A DNA stretch of 64,000 bases from Azospirillum formosense (GTDB lineage: Bacteria; Pseudomonadota; Alphaproteobacteria; Azospirillales; Azospirillaceae), in contig NZ_CP159405.1 of the NCBI RefSeq assembly GCF_040500525.1, forward strand, positions 310,001-374,000. Direction: 5' to 3'. Positions 17,729 to 26,047 of this stretch are shown here, in pieces. The translations under genes were made by a program, and so were the position numbers. Positions within the stretch are counted from its first letter, which is position 1; each line of letters opens with the position of its first letter. The notes beneath the pieces are model-generated. The model did not search any database. It saw nothing but the letters and a program-made list of their open reading frames with translations, and had not been told where the DNA came from.

Positions 17729-20239
17729 TCACCATGTCGCCCGCAGGGACAGCAGGACGTTGCGCGGCTGGCCGTAGTAGCCGTAGTTCTGGACGCTGCT
17801 CAGGTACTTCTTGTCGAACAGGTTGTTGAGGTTCAGCGTGGCCGAGACCTTGTCGGTGATCTGATAGCGCGTCATCAGATCGACCACCGCGTAGCCGTCG
17901 CGGTCGTAGCGCCGGTCGCCGGTGCCGGTGTAGACGTCGCCTTCCCACTTGACGTTGCCGCCCACCGTCACGCGCTCCCAGGCGCCCGGCAGGCGGTAGG
18001 TGGTGAACAGCTTGAAGGTGTCGCGCGGCACATAGGTCATCATCCGCTGGCCGTCGGCGTTCTTGATCGAGGTGTGGCTGTAACCGCCGCCGACCTGCCA
18101 GCCGGTCATCACCTCGCCGGCGACTTCCAGCTCGAAGCCCTTGCTTTCCGCGCCCTTCACCGCCCGGTAGGCCTGCGTGCCGTCCGGAGCGAAGCGGCCG
18201 GGATCGGCCTCGCCCAGATTGTCCTGCTGGATCAGGAACACGGCGGCGCTGGCGTTCAGGGCACCGCCGAAGAACTCGGCCTTCACGCCGGCCTCGTAGG
18301 CGTTGCCGTCCAGCGGGTCGAGGGACCGGCCGCTGACGTCCTTGTAGTTCTGCGGTTTGAAGATGCTGGTGTAGCTGGCGTAGACCGACCAGATGTCGGT
18401 CAGGTCGAGCACGACGCCGGCGTAGGGCGTGAACACCCCGTTCTCCGACCGCTTGCTGTAGCTTCCCGCCCCCGCGTTCGGGCTGCTCTTCTCGATCTGC
18501 TCCCACCGGCTGATGCGGCTGCCGAGGATGACCGACAGGGCGTCGGTCGGGCGCAGGCGGGTGGCGGCGTAGGCGGCCACCTGCCGCTCGTCGGTCTGCG
18601 ACCGGCCGGTCGGGTTGAGCGTCGGCTGGGCGATGCTGCCGTTCCAGGTGAAGTAGTTGGGGATCGAGGGATCGTAGCCGGGAGTGGTCCAGAGCGGGTA
18701 GTCGAGCCCCTCGCGCTTGGCGTAATAGCCGCTGATGCCGGCCATCAGGTCGTGCCGCCACCCGAACAGGTCGAAGCCGCCGTTCAGGTCGGCGCTGACC
18801 GAGGTCTGCTCCAGGTCGGAGTTCCAGCGGCCCTGCCAGATGCCCATGCCGGTGCCGTCCCGGTTCAGGCTGCCGCGCGTGCCGAAGCCGAGCAGACTGT
18901 CATATTCGCGGTTGTTGCGCTCCACGTTCAGCGTCGCCGTCCAGCCGTCCCCGAAGCGGTGCTTCAGCTCGCTGAAGACGGTCAGGTTGTCGTGCATGTG
19001 GTACGCCCAGCGGGCGCCGCTGTTGTAGGAGCGGGGAAGGTTCGTCCTCGTCCCGTCGCTGTAGAACAGCGGGAAGCCGGAATTGGAGGCGTCGTCGGAG
19101 CGGTGCTTCTGGTACTCGACGCCGACCGTCCAGGTGGTGTCCTCGGTGACGTCGGCCTCCAGGATGCCGTAGAGCACCTTCTTGCGCGCGTGCAGGCGGT
19201 CGATGAAGCTGTCGTTGTCCTGATAGGCGCCGACGACACGCCCGCGCAGGCGGCCGTTCTCGGTCAGCGGACCCGACAGGTCGGCCTCGCCGCGGTAGCG
19301 GTTCCAGGAGCCGATCTGGCCCTCGGCGTAGGCCTGGAGGGTCGGGGTCGGGCGCTTGCGGACCAGATTGACCGAGGCCGACGGTTCGCCGACGCCGTTC
19401 AGCAGGCCGGTCGCGCCGCGCACCACCTCGATCCGGTCGAACACCGCCGTGTCCGAGATGGAATCGTCGAACCCGTACACGGTCGAGCGCGGGATTCCGT
19501 TCACCTGATAATTCGTCACCGGGAAGCCGCGGGCGAAGACATCGTCTCCGTCGCTGCCCAGCGGGGCGCGCTGCATCCGCGACACGCCGACCGTCTGGTC
19601 GAGCACGTCGCGGATCTCGTTCAGCCCCTGGTCATCCATGCGCTGGCGGGTCATCACGCTGACCGACTGCGGCGTCTCGCGCGGCGTCAGGGCCAGCTTG
19701 GTGGCGCTGTCGGTCGAGCCGGTGGTGTAGGAGCCCGTTCCCTCGCTGCGGCCGGGGTCGCCGGACAGCCCGCCCTGGACGGTCACCGGCTCCAGGACCG
19801 CGGCATCCCCGGCCTGGGCCGGCAGCTTCTCCAGCGTCACCGTGTCGGGATCGACGAAGCGCGCGATCAGGCCGGTGCCGGCCAGCAGGCGGAACAGCGC
19901 GTCCTGCGGCGCCAGAGTGCCCGTCACCCCCGGCGAGGACACGCCCTGCGCGATGTCGGAGGGGTAGAGGACCTGGAAGCCGGTGGCCTGCCCGTAGGCG
20001 GCGAGCACCCCCGGCAGCGGCCCGGCGGCGATGGCGAAGCTGACGGTCCGGCCCTGTTGGGCCACCTGCACCGGCGCCTCCTGGGTGAGTAGGGGCGCCG
20101 CCATGGCGCCGTGCAGCGAGGTCGACGCCAGCAGCATGCCCAACAACGCCGGAGTCCAACCGCCCCGCAGCCTGGTTTCCCACACTGTGTTCACTCGCGC
20201 CGTCTGCCCCCGCAGCCGGCGTCCCCCGCCATCGATCAT
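17729..20239 (-). CDS. TonB-dependent ferrisiderophore receptor with STN signalling domain (FpvA/FecA type)
   Basis: An 836-residue outer-membrane receptor. After a signal peptide (LGMLLASTSLHGAMAAP region), a secretin/TonB short N-terminal (STN) domain spans roughly residues 60-120 (VSFAIAAGPLPGVLAAYGQATGFQVLY), followed by a plug (PRETPQSVSVMTRQRMDDQ, VRGATGLLNG) and a beta-barrel ending in LSLRATW with the terminal aromatic. The STN domain signals to a FecR protein, whose gene lies upstream. The ATG at 20239 is chosen because a Fur-box-like palindrome sits just upstream, inside the longer open frame. The plug and length match FpvA/FoxA/FhuE-type siderophore receptors; the exact ligand is unknown. 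Confidence 0.87.
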   Translation of the reverse strand: MIDGGGRRLRGQTARVNTVWETRLRGGWTPALLGMLLASTSLHGAMAAPLLTQEAPVQVAQQGRTVSFAIAAGPLPGVLAAYGQATGFQVLYPSDIAQGVSSPGVTGTLAPQDALFRLLAGTGLIARFVDPDTVTLEKLPAQAGDAAVLEPVTVQGGLSGDPGRSEGTGSYTTGSTDSATKLALTPRETPQSVSVMTRQRMDDQGLNEIRDVLDQTVGVSRMQRAPLGSDGDDVFARGFPVTNYQVNGIPRSTVYGFDDSISDTAVFDRIEVVRGATGLLNGVGEPSASVNLVRKRPTPTLQAYAEGQIGSWNRYRGEADLSGPLTENGRLRGRVVGAYQDNDSFIDRLHARKKVLYGILEADVTEDTTWTVGVEYQKHRSDDASNSGFPLFYSDGTRTNLPRSYNSGARWAYHMHDNLTVFSELKHRFGDGWTATLNVERNNREYDSLLGFGTRGSLNRDGTGMGIWQGRWNSDLEQTSVSADLNGGFDLFGWRHDLMAGISGYYAKREGLDYPLWTTPGYDPSIPNYFTWNGSIAQPTLNPTGRSQTDERQVAAYAATRLRPTDALSVILGSRISRWEQIEKSSPNAGAGSYSKRSENGVFTPYAGVVLDLTDIWSVYASYTSIFKPQNYKDVSGRSLDPLDGNAYEAGVKAEFFGGALNASAAVFLIQQDNLGEADPGRFAPDGTQAYRAVKGAESKGFELEVAGEVMTGWQVGGGYSHTSIKNADGQRMMTYVPRDTFKLFTTYRLPGAWERVTVGGNVKWEGDVYTGTGDRRYDRDGYAVVDLMTRYQITDKVSATLNLNNLFDKKYLSSVQNYGYYGQPRNVLLSLRATW

Positions 20240-20258
20240 CACTAAGACCCCGCCTTTT

Positions 20259-20275
20259 TGCGAATGAGTTGCATT
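20259..20275 (-). promoter_or_regulatory. Fur-box-like palindrome before the TonB receptor
   Basis: On the minus strand it reads AATGCAACTCATTCGCA, two imperfect 7-nt arms around 3 nt, 20 nt upstream of the receptor ATG. It shares the TTCGCA half-site with palindromes before the PepSY operon and before the ECF sigma gene. Iron repression by Fur is inferred. The gap 20240-20351 holds no gene. Confidence 0.5.
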
Positions 20276-20351
20276 TTCGTCTATGCAAGCCACGACGATG
20301 ACGGTCGGGGGTCTCCTCACCTTGATTTGGAAAAAATTCGCTGCGAACCGG

Positions 20352-21299
20352 CTAGACGGACCGGATGATGACCAGGCCGGGAACGGGGCGCAGCGTGCGC
20401 AAGGGAAGCGTGCGGAGAATGGCGTTCAGGGCCGCATCCGGCCGGCTGATGTCCACGCTGCCGTCGAAGCGCAGGCCGGCGAGCGGGCGGTCCCACAGCA
20501 CGATGCGGGCGGGGTGGTAGCGGTTGAGGTCCGCGATCACCGCGTCGAGCGTCTGTCCCTGGAAGACCAGCCGGCCGTGCCGCCACGCGTTCTCCACCGC
20601 CACGCCCTGGCTCAGCAGCGGGCCGGGACCATCGGGGCTGTAGGACCGGCTTTGCCCGGCGGCGATGGGAAGGGGGGGCTCCATCCCGGTGGTCAGGCTG
20701 GCCGTTCCGGACTCCACCGCCACCACCACGGAATCCAGGCAGCGGTGCACCACGAAGCTGGCGTCGGCGGTGGCGATCCGTCCCTCGGCGCAGGTGACGA
20801 CGAAGGGGCGCCCCGGGTCGGGAGCGGTCACGAAATGCGCCCGCCCCCCGGTCAGACGGACGCGCCGTTCGCCGGCGGTGAACGCAATGGACAGCGCGCT
20901 GTCGGCGTCCAGGGTCAGGACCGAGCCGTCGTCCAGCGTCACCGTCCGCCGTTCGCCGATCCCGGTCGTCAGGCCGTCCGGCCAGCCGGTCAGGACGACC
21001 GCGCCGCCCAGCGCCGCGGCGCAGGCCGCCGCACCGCCGAGGGCGCCGACGGCCAGGAAACGGCGGCGCGTCGGCGCGGCGCGGCGTTCCCTGCGCGGAT
21101 CGGGCACCCGGTCCAGATCGTCCCACAGCCCGGCGAGCCGGTCGTATTCGCGGCGGTGGGCCGGGTCCTGCGCCAGCCAGGCGTGAAAGGCGCGGCGGTC
21201 CGCCGCGTCGGCATCGCCCGACTCCATGCGCACGAACCACGCCAGGGCCGCGTCCCGCGGAGTCTCCCGAAAGTCCGGTTGGTCGCGCTCGCGCTCCAT
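20352..21299 (-). CDS. fecR: FecR-family anti-sigma factor/signal transducer
   Basis: A 315-residue protein. The N-terminal cytoplasmic part (AALAWFVRMESGDADAADR and HAWLAQDPAHRREYDRLAGLW) matches DUF4880, a membrane helix follows at about residues 80-102, and the periplasmic FecR domain starts at RTVTLDDGSVLTLDADSAL. The C-terminal part (LDAVIADLNRYHPARI) resembles the receptor-contacting STN-like domain. It should hold the ECF sigma factor inactive until the receptor binds its siderophore. The ATG at 21299 overlaps the sigma gene stop by 4 nt. Confidence 0.87.
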   Translation of the reverse strand: MERERDQPDFRETPRDAALAWFVRMESGDADAADRRAFHAWLAQDPAHRREYDRLAGLWDDLDRVPDPRRERRAAPTRRRFLAVGALGGAAACAAALGGAVVLTGWPDGLTTGIGERRTVTLDDGSVLTLDADSALSIAFTAGERRVRLTGGRAHFVTAPDPGRPFVVTCAEGRIATADASFVVHRCLDSVVVAVESGTASLTTGMEPPLPIAAGQSRSYSPDGPGPLLSQGVAVENAWRHGRLVFQGQTLDAVIADLNRYHPARIVLWDRPLAGLRFDGSVDISRPDAALNAILRTLPLRTLRPVPGLVIIRSV

Positions 21300-21805
21300 C
21301 AGAGCGCCAGCCGGTCGCGGCAATGGGCCAGGGCCTTCATGACATGCTTCTCCACCATGCTGCGCGAGATGCCAAGGCGCGCGGCGATGTCGGCATGGCT
21401 CAGCCCATCGAACTTGTGAAGCAGAAACACCTCACGGCAGCGTGGGGGCAGTTCGGCCAGCGCGTGGCTCAGCCGTTCCAGCCGCTGCTTGTGCTCCAGC
21501 GCCGCCTCGGCGTCCGGCTCGTCCAGAGGCTGGTCGAGCCCGAGCTCCGCCGGGGCGAAGCGGCGCCCCCGGCGGGTTTCCGCGCGAATCCGGTCCAGCG
21601 CGATGTTGTCGGCCATGCGGTACAGGTAGGAGCGCGGGTTGTCGATCTCCGGCAGCGCGGTCAGGCTGCGCAGGCGCAGGTAAGTGTCCTGCACGACGTC
21701 CTCGGCGAGGCACAGCGACCCCAGGCGCCGGGCCAGATGGCCCGTCATCTCCTCGTAATGGTCGAGCAGCAAACCCAGCAGGGAAGACCGGTCTCGTTCA
21801 GCCAT
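21299..21805 (-). CDS. fecI: ECF RNA polymerase sigma factor, FecI family
   Basis: A 168-residue ECF sigma factor. Region 2 (CLAEDVVQDTYLRLRSL and NPRSYLYRMADNIALDRIRAE) is followed by region 4 (LPPRCREVFLLHKFDGLSHADIAARLGISRSMVEKHVMKAL) with a helix-turn-helix. It heads sigma-FecR-receptor order, typical of cell-surface signalling. The ATG at 21805 is chosen since it begins the conserved N-terminus; a longer open frame runs through the Fur-like box. It should activate the downstream receptor and possibly the exporter genes in response to a siderophore. Confidence 0.88.
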   Translation of the reverse strand: MAERDRSSLLGLLLDHYEEMTGHLARRLGSLCLAEDVVQDTYLRLRSLTALPEIDNPRSYLYRMADNIALDRIRAETRRGRRFAPAELGLDQPLDEPDAEAALEHKQRLERLSHALAELPPRCREVFLLHKFDGLSHADIAARLGISRSMVEKHVMKALAHCRDRLAL

Positions 21806-21857
21806 GACCTCGGCAACACCCGTTCCCAGACCCGTGGAAGCCACTCCTAACCATGAA

Positions 21858-21872
21858 TGCGAATCATTCGCA
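21858..21872 (-). promoter_or_regulatory. Fur-box-like perfect palindrome before the ECF sigma gene
   Basis: TGCGAATCATTCGCA is a perfect 7-1-7 inverted repeat and extends by two more pairs on each side. It lies 53 nt upstream of the sigma factor start. The 7-1-7 layout is that of a Fur site. It is the most regular of three related palindromes in the island. The remaining part of 21806-22033 shows nothing else recognisable. Confidence 0.7.
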
Positions 21873-22033
21873 ATCGGTAGATCGGCTGGAGAAAAAATCT
21901 TTGTCGGGAGGGGGTGAGGGGGTGGCCGGCGGCGGACGTCCTGTCGTCGGGAGGGTGTGTGACCGGACCGGACAAAGCCCGTTCGGCCGGCGGAAGCTCC
22001 GCCGCCCATGGTCCGGAGCGGGCGGCGACCGCC

Positions 22034-22603
22034 TCAGGGGGCCGTCGCCAGGGTGACCTTGTTCATGAAATTCTCGGGCTGCCCCTTCACCACCAGCGGG
22101 AAGGCGTCGGCGACGGCATCGATCAGCGGGTCGAGCCAGCTCTGCTCGGCCTTGGCGAAGTCGTGGAGCACATAGCCGCTGACCCGGTCCTTGTCGCCGG
22201 GATGGCCGATGCCCAGGCGGATGCGCCAGTACTCCTTGCCGAGATGCGCGTCGATGGAGCGCAGGCCGTTGTGCCCGCCGTGGCCGCCGCCCTTCTTGAC
22301 GCGGAGCTTGCCGGGCGGCAGGTCCAGCTCGTCATGGATGACGACGACGTCCTCGGGCTTCATCTTGAAGAACTGGACGGCCGCGGTGACCGACTGGCCG
22401 GACAGGTTCATGAAGGTCAGCGGCTCCAGCGCGATCACCTTCTCGCCGCCGATCGTGCCCTCGGCGGTCTGGCCCTGGAAGCGCTTGCGCCAGGGGCCGA
22501 AGCCGTGGCGGCGGGCGATCTCCTCCACCGCCATGAAGCCGATGTTGTGCCGGTTGCGCGCGTATTCGGCGCCAGGGTTGCCCAATCCCACCAGCAGCAG
22601 CAT
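22034..22603 (-). CDS. pth: Peptidyl-tRNA hydrolase
   Basis: A 189-residue enzyme that releases peptides from peptidyl-tRNA dropped off the ribosome. Family motifs are LLLVGLGNPGAEYARNRHN with the catalytic His in RHNIGF, LEPLTFMNLSG, VVIHDELDLPPGKLRVKKGG and GHNGLRSI. Length fits the bacterial family. It follows rplY on the same strand, as in many Alphaproteobacteria (prs-rplY-pth), with a hairpin in between. Confidence 0.95.
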   Translation of the reverse strand: MLLLVGLGNPGAEYARNRHNIGFMAVEEIARRHGFGPWRKRFQGQTAEGTIGGEKVIALEPLTFMNLSGQSVTAAVQFFKMKPEDVVVIHDELDLPPGKLRVKKGGGHGGHNGLRSIDAHLGKEYWRIRLGIGHPGDKDRVSGYVLHDFAKAEQSWLDPLIDAVADAFPLVVKGQPENFMNKVTLATAP

Positions 22604-22647
22604 GGCGCAGTCTCCTCATCTCGGAACGGCATAAGCCGGAAACGAAA

Positions 22648-22669
22648 CAGGGGGCCGAAGCCCCCTGTC
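22648..22669 (-). terminator. Hairpin terminator/attenuator between rplY and pth
   Basis: A 9-bp stem ACAGGGGGC/GCCCCCTGT closes a TTCG tetraloop on the minus strand, followed by a weak T-rich tail (TTCGTTT). It lies 25 nt after rplY and 45 nt before pth, so it may lower pth expression relative to rplY. Confidence 0.65.
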
Positions 22670-22693
22670 GCAAACCCCGAAGGCGGCTTCCGA

Positions 22694-23305
22694 TCAGGAA
22701 GCGGCGGCCTCGGTGCCCTCGGCCTCTTCGGACTTCAGGCCCGACGGGGCGACGATCGTGGCGATCGTGAAGTCGCGGTCGGTGATCGTCGAGGTCACAC
22801 CCTCCGGCAGCTTCACCGAGGAGATGTGGATCGAATCGCCGACGTCGTAGCCCTCGCAGGAGATCGTGATCTGCTCCGGGATGTTGCCGGCGGAGACGGT
22901 CACGTCCAGCTCGTGGCGGACGATGTTGAGCACGCCGCCGCGCTTCAGGCCCGGCGACTTCTCCTGGTCGACGAACTCGACCGGAACCTGCACGGTGGTG
23001 CGGGTGTCGGTGGAGACGCGCAGGAAGTCGACGTGCAGCGGGACGTCGGTGACCGGATGGAACTGCACGTCGCGCGGCAGGACCCGGTGGGTGGCGCCAT
23101 CGACCGTGATGTCGAACAGGTGCGTGAAGAAGCCCGCCTGGTTCAGAATGCGGTTGAACGCAAACTTCTCCAGCGAAATCATGATGGGGGCCTGCTTGCC
23201 ACCGTAGATCACGGCCGGGATACGGCCATCACGACGGGTCTGGCGGGCGGTCCCCTTGCCGGCCCGGTCGCGCGCTTCGGCGCTGAGCGGAACGATCTGC
23301 GTCAT
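22694..23305 (-). CDS. rplY: 50S ribosomal protein L25/general stress protein Ctc
   Basis: A 203-residue two-domain L25 (TL5/Ctc form). The N-terminal 5S rRNA-binding domain (AEARDRAGKGTARQTRRDGRIPAVIYG) is followed by a beta-rich C-terminal domain and an acidic Ala/Glu tail. Its place downstream of prs and upstream of pth is conserved. It likely has its own promoter since a strong terminator separates it from prs. Confidence 0.93.
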   Translation of the reverse strand: MTQIVPLSAEARDRAGKGTARQTRRDGRIPAVIYGGKQAPIMISLEKFAFNRILNQAGFFTHLFDITVDGATHRVLPRDVQFHPVTDVPLHVDFLRVSTDTRTTVQVPVEFVDQEKSPGLKRGGVLNIVRHELDVTVSAGNIPEQITISCEGYDVGDSIHISSVKLPEGVTSTITDRDFTIATIVAPSGLKSEEAEGTEAAAS

Positions 23306-23433
23306 CGGAAGAACTCCTTGAACGGAAAAAAGCGCCAGCCTCCAGGGGTGCTGACGCGTGGGCGCGGTGATTAAGCCATACGGGGCACGGCGTCAAGGAC
23401 AGAGTCCGGAAATCCCCGGATGGCGCCCATGAA

Positions 23434-23467
23434 AAAAGCCCTTCCCCCGCGAAGGGGAAGGGCTTTT
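23434..23467 (-). terminator. Rho-independent terminator of prs
   Basis: A 14-bp stem (AAAAGCCCTTCCCC with its complement) around a 6-nt loop, 20 nt after the prs stop, with flanking A/T runs that give a T tail on the minus strand. Confidence 0.85.
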
Positions 23468-23486
23468 CGCGTGCGGTCGGGCGCCG

Positions 23487-24422
23487 TTACGAGAACAGGC
23501 TCGACACCGAACGCTCCTCGCTGATGCGGGTGATCGCGTCGGCGAGCAGCGGGGCGATGGTGAGCTGGCGGATGTTGCGGGACACGCGCACGGCCTCGGT
23601 CGCCTGGATGCTGTCGGTGGTGACGAGCTGCTCCAGCGGCGACACGGCCACGCGGGCCACCGCACCGCCGGACAGCACGCCGTGGGTGCAGTAGGCGTGG
23701 ACCGACTTCGCGCCAGCGTCCATCAGGGCGACCGCGGCGTTGCACAGCGTGCCGCCCGAATCCACGATGTCGTCGAGCAGGATGCAGCGGCGGTTCTTGA
23801 CGTCGCCGATGATGTTCATCACCTCCGACACGCCGGCGCGCTCGCGCCGCTTGTCGATGATAGCGAGATCGGCATCCAGCCGCTTGGCCAGCGAGCGGGC
23901 GCGCACCACGCCGCCGACGTCGGGCGACACCATCGTCACCTCGCCGATGTCCTCGAAGGTCGCGCGGATGTCCTTCTCGAACACCGGGGCGGCCATCAGG
24001 TTGTCGGTCGGGATGTCGAAGAAGCCCTGGATCTGGCCCGCGTGCAGGTCCATGGTCAGCACGCGGTTGGCGCCGGCCTGGGTGATCAGGTTGGCGACCA
24101 GCTTGGCCGAGATCGGCGTGCGCGGGCCGGTCTTGCGATCCTGGCGCGCATAGCCGTAGTAGGGGAGGACCGCCGTGATGCGCCGGGCCGACCCGCGACG
24201 CAGGGCGTCGATGGTGACCAGCAGCTCCATCAGGTTGTCGTTGGCCGGGAACGACGTCGACTGGACCACGAACACGTCTTCGCCGCGCACGTTCTCCAGG
24301 ATTTCGACGAACACCTCCATGTCCGAAAAACGGCGGATGCTCGCTTTGGTCAGCGGCACGCCGAGACAGGTGGAGATGGCCTCGGCCAGCGGACGGTTGC
24401 TGTTGCCGGCAAGCACCTTCAT
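23487..24422 (-). CDS. prs: Ribose-phosphate pyrophosphokinase (PRPP synthetase)
   Basis: A 311-residue enzyme that makes PRPP from ribose 5-phosphate and ATP for nucleotide, His and Trp synthesis. Motifs include the flexible loop PYYGYARQDRK, the DLHAGQIQGFF metal/ATP site, KRRERAG and the PRPP loop LLDDIVDSGGT. The ATG at 24422 gives the normal N-terminus MKVLAGNSNRPLAE. A well-spaced promoter-like sequence is upstream and a terminator follows. Confidence 0.96.
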   Translation of the reverse strand: MKVLAGNSNRPLAEAISTCLGVPLTKASIRRFSDMEVFVEILENVRGEDVFVVQSTSFPANDNLMELLVTIDALRRGSARRITAVLPYYGYARQDRKTGPRTPISAKLVANLITQAGANRVLTMDLHAGQIQGFFDIPTDNLMAAPVFEKDIRATFEDIGEVTMVSPDVGGVVRARSLAKRLDADLAIIDKRRERAGVSEVMNIIGDVKNRRCILLDDIVDSGGTLCNAAVALMDAGAKSVHAYCTHGVLSGGAVARVAVSPLEQLVTTDSIQATEAVRVSRNIRQLTIAPLLADAITRISEERSVSSLFS

Positions 24423-24504
24423 CGCAGTCGGCTCTCTCTGCAGGGAATAGGTTCCGGTGCGCCCGTCAGTCCCTTGCCGACGCCGCCCCTTGAAAACGCG
24501 GCGG

Positions 24505-24533
24505 ACCATAACAAAGGGCCGCACCCATGTAAA
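24505..24533 (-). promoter_or_regulatory. Putative sigma70 promoter of prs
   Basis: On the minus strand TTTACA (24533-24528) and TATGGT (24510-24505) are 17 nt apart, about 85 nt before the prs start. Spacing and sequence are close to consensus for a housekeeping promoter. The rest of 24423-24649 shows no gene. Confidence 0.55.
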
Positions 24534-24649
24534 CGTTCCATGACGGGCGGTTCAAGACGCCGCAGCCAGCCGGCCCTGCGATTCCCGCATGGCGCAGGCT
24601 TGGCCGCAGGCGGTGGGAGAGGGCCGTCCGCTCATGGGGCGTCCGCGCA

Positions 24650-25129
24650 TCACCGCACCGCGAATTTCGCAAGATGCGTTTTCATGGGCAGGTCGGCCTT
24701 CGCGAAATGGTCGAAGAACCAGAATTGCAGAAGCTCGTCCGCCTTGCCCTTCACGTAGGCGTACTCGAAGGCCGACTCCTCGGCGTCCACCTGCCCGATG
24801 ATGTCGTCCAGCAGGGTGGCCAGCCGGCGGTGTTGCGCCCGGTGCTCTTCCAGATGAGGGTAGCGCATCGAGGCCTGGACCCGCTCCTCCCGCAGGAAAT
24901 GACGGATCGAGACGCGGCGCAGCTCGCTCAGCAGGGCCAGCGCCGGCTTGCGTTCGGCCTCCTCGCCCGGCAGGGCGACGAAGCGGCGGATCAGCTCGTG
25001 CTGCATCCGGTGGTCGGCGTCCAGCCCGCCGTTGTCGAGCACCATCCGCGCGCTGCGCCAATCGCCCCGTCCGTCGCCGCTCCGCCCCTCGCTCCCCAGC
25101 GTATCCTCCCGGTGCGCGTTCATCGTCAT
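24650..25129 (-). CDS. Bacteriohemerythrin-like di-iron oxygen-binding protein
   Basis: A 159-residue single-domain protein. Iron ligands expected for hemerythrin are visible: His in DADHRMQHELI, HxxxE in RHFLREERV, HxxxH in EEHRAQHRRL and HxxxxD in DHFAKADLPMKTHL. Members bind O2 or sense redox in microaerophilic bacteria. The first 30 residues are polar and not part of the fold. It stands alone, 119 nt before pgeF, with no signalling domain attached. Confidence 0.85.
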   Translation of the reverse strand: MTMNAHREDTLGSEGRSGDGRGDWRSARMVLDNGGLDADHRMQHELIRRFVALPGEEAERKPALALLSELRRVSIRHFLREERVQASMRYPHLEEHRAQHRRLATLLDDIIGQVDAEESAFEYAYVKGKADELLQFWFFDHFAKADLPMKTHLAKFAVR

Positions 25130-25248
25130 GCCGGCGTCCCCCCTGCGGAATGCCCTTGCCCTGGAGATCCGATCTTACCCGAAATGGGTCGTATCGCAAT
25201 CATTCAGAGGTAAGAACAATTTTCGGGCGGCGGATTTTCCGTGCGCGG

Positions 25249-26016
25249 TCAGCCCTGAAGGACGATGGCCGACAGGCCGCGCCCATAGTCCTTCTCGCCG
25301 CGCAGGCAGGACCGGCGGTAGCTGAAGAAGCGATCCTCCTCGACCACCGTGTCGTTGGGGCAGCGCTGGATGATCTCCACCCCGGTGTCGCCCAGGCGGC
25401 GGGTGATGTAGCCGGCCAGATCAAACAGGAAATGGTCCGGGCGGCGGGCGGGCGCGAAATAGTCGCGGTTGCGCGGGTCCTCGGCCAGGAAGGGGGCGGG
25501 GAATTCCGGCCCGACCTCGTAGGAGCGCTGGGCGATGCAGGGGCCGATGGCGGCGACGACGCGGTTGCGCTTGGCGCCCAGCTCCTCCATGCGCGCGATG
25601 GTCGCCTCCAGCACGCCGCCCTTGGCGCCCTTCCAGCCGGCGTGGGCGGCGCCGATGACGCGCGCCTTCTCGTCGGCGAACAGCACCGGGGCGCAGTCGG
25701 CGGTCAGGATGCCCAGCGCGATTCCCGGACGGTCGGTCGCCATGGCGTCGGCGTGGGGCGCCTGATCGGGCGTCCAGGGCTCGGTGACGGCGACGCAGGT
25801 CGGGCTGTGCACCTGATAGCAGGTGACGAGCCGCTCCGGCGGGACGTCCATGCGGGCCGCGGCGCGCGCGCGGTTCTCCGCCACGGCCGCGGGCGCGTCC
25901 CCGGACCCGAAGCCGACGTTCAGCGAGGCGTACAGCCCCGTCGAAACGCCGCCGGTGCGGGTGAAGAAGGCGTGTCGGATGTGGGTGATGTCGTTCAGCG
26001 CGCCAAGCGTAATCAC
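25249..26016 (-). CDS. pgeF: PgeF/YfiH-family multicopper-like enzyme (peptidoglycan editing factor)
   Basis: A 255-residue DUF152 protein, also annotated polyphenol oxidase or purine nucleoside phosphorylase. The metal site shows His in CYQVHSPT, Cys in GILTADCAPVLFAD and His in IGAAHAGWKGAKGG. In E. coli PgeF prevents misincorporation of L-Ser into peptidoglycan stems. It is the last of the lgt-methyltransferase-pgeF group, an order conserved in Alphaproteobacteria. Confidence 0.88.
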   Translation of the reverse strand: MITLGALNDITHIRHAFFTRTGGVSTGLYASLNVGFGSGDAPAAVAENRARAAARMDVPPERLVTCYQVHSPTCVAVTEPWTPDQAPHADAMATDRPGIALGILTADCAPVLFADEKARVIGAAHAGWKGAKGGVLEATIARMEELGAKRNRVVAAIGPCIAQRSYEVGPEFPAPFLAEDPRNRDYFAPARRPDHFLFDLAGYITRRLGDTGVEIIQRCPNDTVVEEDRFFSYRRSCLRGEKDYGRGLSAIVLQG

Positions 26017-26047
26017 GAACCCGTCCCTTTGCTGTCGCGGTCTCTTG

